Assembly (NCBI RefSeq): GCF_003627075.1
Contig: NZ_CP032630.1
Location: 2,728,001-2,792,000, forward strand
Reading direction: 5' to 3'
DNA from: Protaetiibacter intestinalis
Lineage (GTDB): Bacteria > Actinomycetota > Actinomycetes > Actinomycetales > Microbacteriaceae
Length of the DNA stretch: 64,000 nucleotides
Shown here in pieces: positions 1 to 12,849 of this stretch (its first letter is position 1; every line of letters begins with the position of its first letter). The notes beneath the pieces are model-generated. The model did not search any database and was not told where the DNA came from. It saw nothing but the letters and a program-made list of their open reading frames with translations. The position numbers and the translations under genes are program-made.

Positions 1-334
1 GTACCGGGCGGCGGCGCGCATCCAGGAGTCCGGTCTGGCGCGCGAGCGTCTCGCCGCCGTCGACCACCCGCACGACGAACGTCGTGGTCTTCTGCGGGCC
101 GGACCCGCCGATGAGCTTCCCCTCGCTGCGCACGCCGTACAGCTCGGCGAGGTCGCGGCGCACGCGCTGCGCGACCGTCTGCGAGTCGAGCTCCGCCTCG
201 ACCGCGATGCGGCCGGAGATGATGTGCAGACCGCCGGAGAAGCGCAGCAGCGCCGCGAGCTCGGCCGCGCGCACGCTCGTCTTGCCGACTTCGACGGAGA
301 CGAGCTCCTCCTTGACGTCAGCCGTCAGTGCCAC
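1..334 (-). CDS. whiA: WhiA family DNA-binding regulator, N-terminal part
   Basis: WhiA combines a LAGLIDADG-like fold with a C-terminal helix-turn-helix and, in Streptomyces, works with WhiB on genes for sporulation septation; in non-sporulating relatives it influences division. About 111 N-terminal residues are visible, beginning MALTADVKEEL and including ISGRIAVEAELD and ETLARQTGLLDARRRP, typical of the family N-terminus. The rest, with the DNA-binding domain, lies beyond base 1. The GTG at 332-334 is chosen because it begins the conserved ALTADVK stretch and has GAGGAA eight bases upstream. The gene follows rapZ by 43 bases with no yvcK between them. Confidence 0.88.
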   Translation of the reverse strand, partial: MALTADVKEELVSVEVGKTSVRAAELAALLRFSGGLHIISGRIAVEAELDSQTVAQRVRRDLAELYGVRSEGKLIGGSGPQKTTTFVVRVVDGGETLARQTGLLDARRRPV

Positions 335-377
335 GCGCTCATTCCTCGTTCTCTTCTCGGATCCCTGCGGTCATCGC

Positions 378-1253
378 TCACTCGCGCCCGAGGTCGCGAT
401 GCCGAACGGCGACGGACACCCCGGGGAGTTCACGGAGGCGGCGTGCCACCTCCTCGACGATCGCCACGGACCGGTGCTTGCCGCCTGTGCATCCTACGGC
501 GATCGTAGCGTGGCGCTTGTTCTCGCGCCGATAGCCGTCGACGACGACCGCCAGGGCGGCGACATAGTGCGTCACGAACTCGTCGACGCCCTCCTGGGCG
601 AGCACGTAGTCGCTCACCCGCGCGTCGAGTCCGGTGAGCGGCGCGAGCTCGCCCACCCAGAACGGGTTCGGCAGGAAGCGCATGTCGGCCACCATGTCGG
701 CATCTGCGGGCAGTCCGTACTTGAAGCCGAAGCTCATCACGGTGAGCTTGACGCGCGGCGTCGACTCGCCCCCGAACAGCTCGGCGACACGGGTGGCGAG
801 CTGGTGGACGTTGAGCTGCGAGGTGTCGATGACGACGTCGCTCTGCTCGCGCAGGCCCGTCATCCGACCGCGCTCGGCGACGATGCCGTCGAGGAGCGTG
901 CCGTCGCCCTGCAGCGGATGCGGTCGCCGCACCTGCTCGAAGCGCCGCACGAGGGCGTCGTCGGACGCGTCGAGGAACACCACCCGGGCGCTGCCGGCGG
1001 ACTGGAGCTCGGCGACGCTCGCCTGGGCGTCTTCGAAGAGACGTCCCCCGCGCACGTCGACGACGGCCGCGATCTTCGGGATCGCCTCCCCCGTGTGGGC
1101 GCCGAGATCGACGAGCGGGCGGAGCATCTGCGGGGGCAGATTGTCGACGACGTACCACCCGAGATCCTCGAGGGCGTTCGCGACCGTGGAACGGCCGGCA
1201 CCCGACATGCCCGTCACGACGAGCAGTTCCCGCCCGTCGTCCCCGTCGCTCAT
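378..1253 (-). CDS. rapZ: RapZ/YvcJ family nucleotide-binding protein
   Basis: This is a P-loop protein of the RapZ (YvcJ) family, 291 aa, full length. In E. coli RapZ binds the small RNA GlmZ and hands it to RNase E to control glucosamine-6-phosphate synthesis. GlmZ is not known in actinobacteria, so the role here is uncertain. The Walker A loop GMSGAGRST lies at residues 15-23, and the conserved C-terminal motif [10 protein letters not shown] at about 254-263. The ATG overlaps the uvrC stop codon (ATGA), so it is probably translated by coupling. The coaE-uvrB-uvrA-uvrC-rapZ-whiA order is a common actinobacterial arrangement. Confidence 0.93.
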   Translation of the reverse strand: MSDGDDGRELLVVTGMSGAGRSTVANALEDLGWYVVDNLPPQMLRPLVDLGAHTGEAIPKIAAVVDVRGGRLFEDAQASVAELQSAGSARVVFLDASDDALVRRFEQVRRPHPLQGDGTLLDGIVAERGRMTGLREQSDVVIDTSQLNVHQLATRVAELFGGESTPRVKLTVMSFGFKYGLPADADMVADMRFLPNPFWVGELAPLTGLDARVSDYVLAQEGVDEFVTHYVAALAVVVDGYRRENKRHATIAVGCTGGKHRSVAIVEEVARRLRELPGVSVAVRHRDLGRE

Positions 1254-3154
1254 GCCTCGCCGTCTTCCCGTCGTCGCCCGCCTCCCAGCCTAGCCACGAT
1301 GGCGGTCGCGAGTTGGGGCCCGATCCCCCGCACCTCGGCGATCTCGGCCTCATCGGCGGCCTTCAGCCGGGCGACCGAGCCGAAGTGCCGCAGCAGCTCG
1401 CGCGAGCGCGCGGGCCCGAGGCCGGGGATCTCGGCGAGCACGGTGCCGATGTCGGCGCGCCGCTTCTGGCGCTGGAAGGTGATCGCGAAACGGTGCGCCT
1501 CGTCGCGGATGCGCTGCACCAGGAAGAGGGCCTCGCTGCCGCGCGGCAGGATCACGGGGAACGGGTCGTCGGGGAGCCACAGCTCCTCGAGCCGCTTGGC
1601 GATGCCCACGAGCGGGATGTCGTCGATCCCGAGCTCGTCGAGCACCGCGGCCACCGCCTGCACCTGCGGCTGGCCCCCGTCGACGATGAGCAGTCCGGGA
1701 CGGTACGCGAAGCGCCGCCGCGGCCGGGCGCCCTCCTCCGCCTCCGTCGGGGTCTCGTCCTCGTCGAGCCGCGCGAGGCGCCGACGCAGCACCTGGGCGA
1801 GCGATTCGGTGTCGTCGTTCGTGTCGTGCACGGCGAACTTGCGGTAGTCGGACTTCTTCGGAAGCCCGTCCTCGAACACCACCATCGACGCGACGACGTT
1901 GGTGCCGCCGAGGTGCGAGACGTCGTAGCACTCCATGCGCAGCGGGGCCTCGTCGAGCCCGAGCGCCTCCTGCAGTTCGCCGAGAGCCTGGCTGCGGGCC
2001 ACGTAATCCGCCGTGCGCCGCGTCTTGTAGAGCGCGAGCGCCTGCTTCGCGTTGAGCGAGGCCGTCTGCAGCAGTGCCGCCTTCTCGCCGCGCTTCGCGG
2101 TCTTGAGCGCCACGGCACCGCGCTCCCGGCGATCGCCGAGCCACTGCTCGAGCGCGGGGGCGTCGTCGGGCAGCACGGGCACGACGATCTCGCGGGGCGG
2201 CTGCTCCGTCTCGTAGGCGGTCTCGATCACCGATTCGACGAGCTCGCCCGAGCTGATGTCGAGCTCCTTGTCCACGACCCAGCTGCGCACCCCGCGGATG
2301 CGGCCGCCGCGCACCACGAACTGCTGCACCGCGGCGGCCAGCTCGTCCTCCTCGATGCCGAAGACGTCGACGTCCGTCGCCTCGGCGAGCACGACGGCGC
2401 TCTTCTCGAGCACGTTCTCGAGCGCCTGGATGCGGTCGCGGATCTTCGCGGCGCGCTCGTATTCGAAGGCGGTCGCCGCATCCTTCATCTCCCGCTGCAG
2501 CAGCGTGATGACGCTGCGGTCGTGGCTCGCCATGAACGCCACGAACTGGTCGACGATCTCGCGGTGCTCCTCGATCGTCACCCTCTGCGAGCACGGGCCG
2601 CCGCAGCGCCCGATCTGGCCCGGGAAGCAGGGGCGTCCGCTCTGCATCGCGCGCTTGTAGCTCGCATCCGAGCAGGTGCGGATCGGGAACGCCTTGATCA
2701 TCAGGTCGATGGTCTCGCGCACCGCCCACACCTTCGGGTACGGGCCGAAGTAGCGCGCCCCCGGAATACGGCGGTTGCGGGTGACCATGACCCGCGGTGC
2801 CTCGTCGGCGAGCGTGACGACCATGTACGGGTAGCTCTTGTCGTCGCGGAACTTGACGTTGTACGGCGGCGAGAACTCCTTGATCCAGGTGTACTCCAGC
2901 TGCAACGCCTCGACGTCGCTGCCGACGACCGTCCACTCGACCTTCGATGCCGCCAGCACCATATGCCGGGTGCGCTCGTGCAGGCTGCGCAGCGGCTGGA
3001 AGTAGTTCGAGAGGCGCTGGCGGAGGTTCACGGCCTTGCCGACGTAGAGGATGCGGCCGGCGGCATCCGAGAAGCGGTAGACCCCGGGCGCCGCGGGGAT
3101 CTCGCCGGCCTTCGGTCGCCAGGGCAGCACGTCGGCGCGCGGCGACGGGCTCAC
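1250..3154 (-). CDS. uvrC: Excinuclease ABC subunit C
   Basis: UvrC makes both incisions in bacterial nucleotide excision repair after UvrA and UvrB locate damage. The 634-aa protein has an N-terminal GIY-YIG nuclease domain (GVY at about residue 24, YVGKA at 37-41), a cysteine-rich segment near 170-190, a UVR motif that binds UvrB at about 210-245, an RNase H-like nuclease domain in the second half and a helix-hairpin-helix region at the C-terminus ([12 protein letters not shown], then [12 protein letters not shown]). The GTG start lies four bases after the uvrA stop. The stop overlaps rapZ by four bases. It forms one unit with uvrA and uvrB. Confidence 0.96.
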   Translation of the reverse strand: MSPSPRADVLPWRPKAGEIPAAPGVYRFSDAAGRILYVGKAVNLRQRLSNYFQPLRSLHERTRHMVLAASKVEWTVVGSDVEALQLEYTWIKEFSPPYNVKFRDDKSYPYMVVTLADEAPRVMVTRNRRIPGARYFGPYPKVWAVRETIDLMIKAFPIRTCSDASYKRAMQSGRPCFPGQIGRCGGPCSQRVTIEEHREIVDQFVAFMASHDRSVITLLQREMKDAATAFEYERAAKIRDRIQALENVLEKSAVVLAEATDVDVFGIEEDELAAAVQQFVVRGGRIRGVRSWVVDKELDISSGELVESVIETAYETEQPPREIVVPVLPDDAPALEQWLGDRRERGAVALKTAKRGEKAALLQTASLNAKQALALYKTRRTADYVARSQALGELQEALGLDEAPLRMECYDVSHLGGTNVVASMVVFEDGLPKKSDYRKFAVHDTNDDTESLAQVLRRRLARLDEDETPTEAEEGARPRRRFAYRPGLLIVDGGQPQVQAVAAVLDELGIDDIPLVGIAKRLEELWLPDDPFPVILPRGSEALFLVQRIRDEAHRFAITFQRQKRRADIGTVLAEIPGLGPARSRELLRHFGSVARLKAADEAEIAEVRGIGPQLATAIVARLGGGRRREDGEA

Positions 3155-3158
3155 GGGG

Positions 3159-6062
<2,904 letters not shown>

Positions 6063-6069
6063 TGAACCC

Positions 6070-6075
6070 ATTCTA
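6070..6075 (-). promoter_or_regulatory. -10 hexamer of uvrA (leaderless)
   Basis: TAGAAT reads on the minus strand 7 nt before the uvrA GTG. Transcription would be expected to begin at or next to the start codon. No clear -35 element and no actinobacterial LexA box (GAAC-N4-GTTC) is seen upstream. Confidence 0.55.
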
Positions 6076-6103
6076 CGGGCGGCCTCCGACACGCGCTCGG
6101 GCG

Positions 6104-8182
<2,079 letters not shown>

Positions 8183-8188
8183 GAGAAC

Positions 8189-8194
8189 AGCCTA
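8189..8194 (-). promoter_or_regulatory. -10 hexamer of uvrB overlapping the coaE stop
   Basis: TAGGCT ends 6 nt before the uvrB ATG, a leaderless arrangement. Its first three bases (8192-8194) are the TAG stop codon of coaE. Confidence 0.55.
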
Positions 8195-8809
8195 GGCAGC
8201 GCCCCCGACACCGCGCAGGCTCGACCAGAGGGCGTCGACCTGGGCCAGGGTCTCCTCGAGGGTGCCGTTCGCGTCGACGACGTGGTCGGCGATCGCGAGA
8301 CGCGCCGCCTCCGGGGCCTGGGCCGCGATGCGTCGGCGAGCCTCCGCCTCGTCGAGGCCGCGCAGCTCGACGAGGCGGCGCACCCGGGTCTCCTCGTCGG
8401 CCGACACCGCGACCACCCGGTCGAACTCGTCGGCCCGGCCCTCGCCGCGTTCGTTCACGAGCAGGGGCACGTCGTAGACGACCACGGCATCCGGCTCCTC
8501 GGCGAGGGCGGCGGCGAACAGCTCGCGTGACCGCTCGCCCACCGCGGGATGCGTGATCGCGTTGAGCAGGCGCCGCGCCTCGTCGTCGCCGAAGATGATC
8601 GCCCCGAGCGCGGCACGGTCGAGCGTGCCGTCGTCCGCGATGACCCCCGGGCCGAACTCCTCCGCGATCCGGGCGAGCGCGGGCGTGCCGGGCTCGACGA
8701 CCTCACGCGCCACGCGATCCGCATCCACGACGACGGCCCCGAGCTGCGCCAGCCGCGCGGCGACCGTCGACTTCCCGGAGGCGATCCCTCCCGTGAGCGC
8801 CACGAGCAT
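8192..8809 (-). CDS. coaE: Dephospho-CoA kinase
   Basis: CoaE phosphorylates the 3'-hydroxyl of dephospho-CoA with ATP, the last step of coenzyme A synthesis, in the cytosol. The 205-aa protein begins [15 protein letters not shown] with the Walker A loop at residues 7-15, and carries the family motifs [10 protein letters not shown] and [10 protein letters not shown]. Some actinobacterial CoaE proteins have an extra C-terminal GrpB-like domain; it is absent here. Upstream is a run of six G just before the ATG and a palindromic element (8831-8904). It is first in the unit that continues into uvrB, and its TAG stop is reused in the uvrB -10 hexamer. Confidence 0.95.
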   Translation of the reverse strand: MLVALTGGIASGKSTVAARLAQLGAVVVDADRVAREVVEPGTPALARIAEEFGPGVIADDGTLDRAALGAIIFGDDEARRLLNAITHPAVGERSRELFAAALAEEPDAVVVYDVPLLVNERGEGRADEFDRVVAVSADEETRVRRLVELRGLDEAEARRRIAAQAPEAARLAIADHVVDANGTLEETLAQVDALWSSLRGVGGAA

Positions 8810-8830
8810 CCCCCCATCGTGGCAGGAAGT

Positions 8831-8904
8831 GTCAAACGCTGCAGCGTCACGCCCCGCGCTGCGGGAACTGCCGCCGCGGGTGGGCAGGCGCTACAGCGTT
8901 CGAC
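8831..8904. repeat. Intergenic inverted repeat, AACGCTGCAGCG type
   Basis: Arms GTCAAACGCTGCAGCG (8831-8846) and CGCTACAGCGTTCGAC (8889-8904) are inverted copies matching at 14 of 16 positions, 74 bp overall. It fills most of the space between the divergent coaE and DUF4126 genes. The left arm also contains a perfect 12-bp palindrome. Function is unknown. The size resembles the other palindromic elements in the window, but the end sequence differs. Confidence 0.6.
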
Positions 8905-8915
8905 CACCCCACCCG

Positions 8916-8921
8916 TAGCAT
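8916..8921 (+). promoter_or_regulatory. -10 hexamer of the DUF4126 gene (leaderless)
   Basis: TAGCAT ends 6 nt before the ATG at 8928, and no Shine-Dalgarno sequence is present. This fits a leaderless transcript. Confidence 0.5.
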
Positions 8922-8927
8922 GGCGGC

Positions 8928-9569
8928 ATGCTCGAACTGCTCACCGGGACGGGACTCGCGGCCGCGGCGGGACTCAACGCCTACATCCCGCTGCTCGTCA
9001 TGGGACTCGCGGCGCGCTTCGACCTCGTCGGGCTGCCGAGCGGATGGACCTGGCTCTCGAACGAGTGGGTGCTCGTCATCATCGCCGTGCTGCTCGTCGT
9101 CGAGGTCATCGCCGACAAGGTGCCGGCCGTCGACACCGTCAACGACTGGATCCAGACCGTCATCCGACCCGCATCCGGCGGCATCGTGTTCGCGAGCGGC
9201 GTCGGCAGCGAGACGGTGGCCGTCTCGGACCCCCGGAGCTTCTTCGAGTCGGGCGCGTGGATCCCGGTGGCGATCGGCATCGGCCTGGCGCTGCTCGTGC
9301 ACCTCGGCAAGATGGCGGTGCGGCCGGTCGCCAACCTCGCCACCGGGGGTGTCGCCGCGCCCGTGCTCAGCACGGCCGAGGACGGCGCGAGCCTCGTCAT
9401 GGTGATCTTCGCGATCGTGGCCCCCGTGCTCGTGATCGTGGGGCTCGCCCTGCTCGTGCTCGGCTTCGTGCTGCTCGTGCTCCGCATCCGCCGCCGCCGT
9501 CGCGAACGTGCGGCCGCCGCATCCACCCCTCCTGCCTTCCTTCGGGAGGACGACGCGCCGTCGAAGTAG
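8928..9569 (+). CDS. DUF4126 family membrane protein
   Basis: This is a 213-aa integral membrane protein of the DUF4126 family; its function is not known. The N-terminus (GLAAAAGLNAYIPLLVMGLA) is the conserved family segment, followed by the loop DKVPAVDTVNDWIQTVIRP and a small-residue patch ASGGIVFASG. Hydrophobic spans lie at about 5-27, 47-66, 110-130 and 155-190, ending in a basic tail (RIRRRRRERAA). It is one of the few plus-strand genes and sits divergently between rpsA and coaE, which are often adjacent in relatives. The start is supported by a -10 hexamer ending 6 nt upstream. Confidence 0.85.
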   Translation: MLELLTGTGLAAAAGLNAYIPLLVMGLAARFDLVGLPSGWTWLSNEWVLVIIAVLLVVEVIADKVPAVDTVNDWIQTVIRPASGGIVFASGVGSETVAVSDPRSFFESGAWIPVAIGIGLALLVHLGKMAVRPVANLATGGVAAPVLSTAEDGASLVMVIFAIVAPVLVIVGLALLVLGFVLLVLRIRRRRRERAAAASTPPAFLREDDAPSK

Positions 9570-9630
9570 CGGCAGCGTCCGCCTGTACGGCGTGTCATCC
9601 TCCCGAACGCAACAAGCCGGGGGAAACGAC

Positions 9631-9662
9631 GGATGGCCGGCCCCCGCGGGGACCGGCCATCC
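9631..9662 (-). terminator. Hairpin between rpsA and the DUF4126 gene
   Basis: GGATGGCCGG (9631-9640) pairs perfectly with CCGGCCATCC (9653-9662) around a GC-rich loop. It lies 18 bp downstream of the rpsA stop, between convergent genes. On the minus strand it is followed by a short GTCGTTTCCCCC tract rather than a long T run. It may serve both directions. Confidence 0.6.
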
Positions 9663-9679
9663 GGATGAGCGTCAGTCGC

Positions 9680-11143
9680 TCAGGAGTTGCTGCTGAGCTT
9701 CTCGCGCAGCGCGGCGAGCGACTCGTCGTCGGCGAGGGTGCCGCCCGAGACGCTCTCCGACGAGAACGAGTTACCGGACGACGGACGCGCGTCGAGCTCG
9801 GCCTCGGTCTCCTCGGCGGCGAGGATCTGCTTCTTGTGGGCCTCCCAGCGAGCCTGAGCGGCCGCGTACTCGGCCTCCCACGCGTCGCGCTGGGCCTCGA
9901 AGCCCTCGAGCCACTCGCCCGAGGTCGGGTCGAAGCCCTCCGGGTACTTGTAGTTGCCCTGCTCGTCGTACTCGGTGACCATGCCGTACAGCGCGGCGAG
10001 GCCCGAGTCGAACTCGGTGTTGTGCGGGTCGATGCCCTCGTTGGCCTGCTTGAGGCTCAGCGAGATGCGGCGACGCTCGAGGTCGATGTCGATGACCTTG
10101 ACGAACACCTCGTCGCCGACCGACACGACCTGCTCGGCGAGCTCGACGTGCTTGCCCGACAGCTCCGAGATGTGCACGAGGCCCTCGATGCCGTCCGCGA
10201 CGCGCACGAACGCACCGAACGGGACGAGCTTGGTGACCTTGCCCGGTGCGATCTGGCCGATCGCGTGGGTGCGGGCGAAGACCTGCCACGGGTCCTCCTG
10301 GGTCGCCTTGAGCGAGAGCGACACGCGCTCACGGTCGAGGTCGACCTCGAGGATCTCGACGGTGACCTCCTGGCCCACCTCGACGACCTCGGACGCGTGC
10401 TCGATGTGCTTCCACGAGAGCTCCGAGACGTGCACGAGGCCGTCCACGCCGCCGAGGTCGACGAAGGCGCCGAAGTTGACGATCGAGGACACGACGCCCT
10501 TGCGGACCTGGCCCTTCTGGAGGTTGTTGAGGAAGGTCGAACGCGACTCCGACTGGGTCTGCTCGAGGAGCGCACGACGGCTGAGGACCACGTTGTTGCG
10601 GTTCTTGTCGAGCTCGAGGATCTTCGCCTCGATCTCCTGGCCGAGGTACGGGGTGAGGTCGCGGACGCGGCGCAGCTCGATGAGCGAGGCCGGCAGGAAG
10701 CCGCGGAGGCCGATGTCGACGATCAGGCCGCCCTTGACGACCTCGATGACCGAACCGGTCACCACGCCGTCCGAGTCCTTGATCTTCTCGACGTCGCCCC
10801 AGGCGCGCTCGTACTGGGCGCGCTTCTTGGACAGGATGAGGCGACCCTCCTTGTCCTCCTTCTGGAGGACGAGCGCCTCGACGCTGTCGCCGACCGAGAC
10901 GACCTCGGTGGGGTCCACATCGTGCTTGATGGAGAGTTCGCGCGAGGGGATGACACCCTCGGTCTTGTAGCCGACGTCGAGGAGGACCTCGTCGCGGTCG
11001 ATCTTGACGACGGTGCCTTCGATGAGGTCTCCGTCGTTGAAGAACTTGAGGGTCTTCTCGACCGCGGCCAGGAAGTCTTCAGCAGATCCGATGTCGTCGA
11101 TGGCGACCTGCTTGGTGGCCGAGGCGGTCGTTGCGGTAGTCAT
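9680..11143 (-). CDS. rpsA: 30S ribosomal protein S1
   Basis: S1 binds mRNA on the small subunit and helps initiation on structured or weakly leadered messages. The 487-aa protein has four S1 (OB-fold) domains at about residues 38-107, 123-192, 208-277 and 294-363; the third and fourth carry the classic GLVHVSELS and [10 protein letters not shown]. coli S1 has six domains; four is usual for actinobacteria. A tail of about 120 residues follows, rich in acidic residues and Ser and ending LREKLSSNS. The ATG lies about 100 bp after a candidate promoter, leaving a structured leader. Confidence 0.96.
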   Translation of the reverse strand: MTTATTASATKQVAIDDIGSAEDFLAAVEKTLKFFNDGDLIEGTVVKIDRDEVLLDVGYKTEGVIPSRELSIKHDVDPTEVVSVGDSVEALVLQKEDKEGRLILSKKRAQYERAWGDVEKIKDSDGVVTGSVIEVVKGGLIVDIGLRGFLPASLIELRRVRDLTPYLGQEIEAKILELDKNRNNVVLSRRALLEQTQSESRSTFLNNLQKGQVRKGVVSSIVNFGAFVDLGGVDGLVHVSELSWKHIEHASEVVEVGQEVTVEILEVDLDRERVSLSLKATQEDPWQVFARTHAIGQIAPGKVTKLVPFGAFVRVADGIEGLVHISELSGKHVELAEQVVSVGDEVFVKVIDIDLERRRISLSLKQANEGIDPHNTEFDSGLAALYGMVTEYDEQGNYKYPEGFDPTSGEWLEGFEAQRDAWEAEYAAAQARWEAHKKQILAAEETEAELDARPSSGNSFSSESVSGGTLADDESLAALREKLSSNS

Positions 11144-11156
11144 GTAGTGGGTGCTC

Positions 11157-11240
11157 CGGATAGGGACATGTCGAGGCCCGAGAAACGATGGAACTGGATG
11201 TGTTCCGCGGGCACGCGGATAGGGACGTCACGAAAGTGAC
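11157..11240 (-). promoter_or_regulatory. rpsA leader: duplicated 11-mer and small hairpin
   Basis: The 5' leader of rpsA contains two copies of GTCCCTATCCG on the minus strand (within 11157-11168 and 11216-11227), 59 bp apart, plus a GTCAC/GTGAC hairpin with a four-base loop (11227-11240). Nothing in the coding sequences explains them. S1 represses its own mRNA through the leader in E. coli; whether that occurs here is not known. Confidence 0.4.
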
Positions 11241-11245
11241 TCTCC

Positions 11246-11251
11246 AGACTA
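11246..11251 (-). promoter_or_regulatory. Candidate -10 hexamer of rpsA
   Basis: TAGTCT on the minus strand would start transcription near 11239, giving a leader of about 95 nt. Its first three bases are the TAG stop codon of the epimerase gene upstream. Confidence 0.45.
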
Positions 11252-12223
11252 CCGCACCGCCCTGCGTTCTGCGACGATGTCGCGGATCGCGGGCTCGAGC
11301 AGCGGCTGACGGAACGCGTAACCGGCCCCCAGCAGCCGCTCCGGCAGCACCCAGCGGCTCTTGAGGAGCAGCTCGGTCTCGGTGCGGATGAGCCACGCCC
11401 CCACCTCGAGCACGGGCCGCGGCGCCGGGAGCCCGAACGGCATCCGCAGCGCACGGCGGATCGTGCGCATGAGCTCGACGTTCGTCACGGGATGCGGGGA
11501 GCTCAGGTTGACGACCCCGGCGAGCTCCGGATGCTGTTCGAGGAAGTCGATCGCCCCCGCGATGTCGTCGAGGTGGATCCAGCTGAACCGCTGGCGACCC
11601 CAGTGCGCGCCGAACACGTGCTGGGTGCCCGCGTCGCGTCGCGCGCGCGTCGAGAACCACGGGGTGTCCCACTGCGGACCGCCGAGGCCGAAGCGGGCGA
11701 GACGGAGCAGCGGCACGAGGGCGCTGCCGTCGCCAAGCACGATCGCGGTGCGGATCGCGACCCGCCGCGTGCCGGGTGCGTCGGCGGCGAAGAACGCCTC
11801 CTCCCACGCTCTCGCGATCGACACCGAGAACCCGGTTCCGAGCTCGCCGGACTCCTCCGTCTGGGGACGGTCCTCGGCGTGCCGGTAGATGGTCGCGGTC
11901 GAGGAGTTGATCCAGACCGGCGGCGGCGTGCTCGCGCCCTCGACCGCGCGCCCGAGTTCCGCGGTCGTCTCGACGCGCGATCGCAGGATCTCGGCACGGT
12001 TCTCGGGACCGTAGCGGCAGTTGACGCTCTTCCCGGCGAGGTTCACGAGCAGGGCGCTGCCGTCCAGCAGGCGCCGGATGCCGTCCGCATCGCCCCAGCG
12101 CACATCCGCCGTGCCGCGCCCGATCGTGCGAACCTCGCGTCCGGCGGCCCGCCATCCGTCGACGAGGTGACGGCCCATGAAGCCCGAAGCGCCCGCGACG
12201 ACCACGGGCCCCGCGTCGCTCAC
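11249..12223 (-). CDS. TIGR01777 family NAD(P)-binding epimerase-like protein
   Basis: This is a 324-aa short-chain dehydrogenase/epimerase of the TIGR01777 group (YfcH/SULA-like). The substrate is unknown. The dinucleotide-binding loop GASGFMGRHL begins at about residue 11; NLAGKSVNCRYG and INSSTATIYRH are family motifs; the C-terminus has the DUF1731-type segment (LLKSRWVLPERLLGAGYAFR) conserved in these proteins. The GTG start overlaps the stop of the DUF4166 gene (GTGA). Homologues are often paired with DUF4166 proteins, either side by side or fused, so the two probably act together. Confidence 0.88.
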   Translation of the reverse strand: MSDAGPVVVAGASGFMGRHLVDGWRAAGREVRTIGRGTADVRWGDADGIRRLLDGSALLVNLAGKSVNCRYGPENRAEILRSRVETTAELGRAVEGASTPPPVWINSSTATIYRHAEDRPQTEESGELGTGFSVSIARAWEEAFFAADAPGTRRVAIRTAIVLGDGSALVPLLRLARFGLGGPQWDTPWFSTRARRDAGTQHVFGAHWGRQRFSWIHLDDIAGAIDFLEQHPELAGVVNLSSPHPVTNVELMRTIRRALRMPFGLPAPRPVLEVGAWLIRTETELLLKSRWVLPERLLGAGYAFRQPLLEPAIRDIVAERRAVR

Positions 12224-12849
12224 GAGAACCCCGGCGCGACCGGTTCGATGCGGTACTCGAACGCCCCCGCGTACTCGTAGGCGCGCCCGACGAGCGGCAG
12301 GTCGAGGGTCAGGGCGACGTGCTGCCGCCCGTCCGCGAGGGTGCGTTCGTGCACCTCGATACGCGGCGCCCACGACGCCGGCAGCGAGAACCGCAGCCCG
12401 AACGCCCGGATGCCGACCCGGCCCGAGGTGATCCGCAGTCCGCCGTCCTCGGGCTCGACGTGCAGCTCGGCCACGATCCGCTCCCCCGCCCCAAGCCGTT
12501 GCCGCAGCCCCCGGCTCGTCCAGCTGATCCGGTCGGTCATCGTGCGATCCCCGTCCGCGAAGCGGAAGCGGCGCACCCCGATGAGCCCGTGCGGGGTCGG
12601 CACGTTCGCGATCGTGAACGGCACGTTGTGCGCCCACACGGGCCAGACGACGTTCCACCGCCCGAGGACGGCGAGCAGCGGCCAGAGCAGGCGACGCGGC
12701 GTGCCGACCGTCGTGAACACCCCCTCGCCGATGCCGTGCGAACCGTAGGGGGCGCCGCCGAAGTACGCCTGGAGCGCGGGCGAGAGCTCCTCGACGCGAT
12801 GGCCGAGCGCGGACGCCCACGGCGCGCCCGCGTGCCGTCGCCGCGTCAC
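12220..12849 (-). CDS. DUF4166 domain protein
   Basis: This 209-aa protein matches the DUF4166 family, whose biochemical role is not established. The start is a GTG (12847-12849) overlapping the stop of the DUF885 gene by four bases; the protein begins VTRRRHAGAPWASALG. Recognisable stretches are YGSHGIGEGVFTTVGTPRR, RRFRFADGDRTMTDRISW and a C-terminal beta-rich part ending EYAGAFEYRIEPV. No signal peptide or membrane span is evident apart from a mildly hydrophobic LLWPLLAVLG. It is coupled on both sides, to the peptidase-like gene upstream and the epimerase downstream. Confidence 0.78.
   Translation of the reverse strand: MTRRRHAGAPWASALGHRVEELSPALQAYFGGAPYGSHGIGEGVFTTVGTPRRLLWPLLAVLGRWNVVWPVWAHNVPFTIANVPTPHGLIGVRRFRFADGDRTMTDRISWTSRGLRQRLGAGERIVAELHVEPEDGGLRITSGRVGIRAFGLRFSLPASWAPRIEVHERTLADGRQHVALTLDLPLVGRAYEYAGAFEYRIEPVAPGFS

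Noticed and set aside
8183..8830. LexA (SOS) box before uvrB or coaE
   Set aside because: I looked for the actinobacterial GAAC-N4-GTTC pattern upstream of uvrA, uvrB and coaE and saw none.
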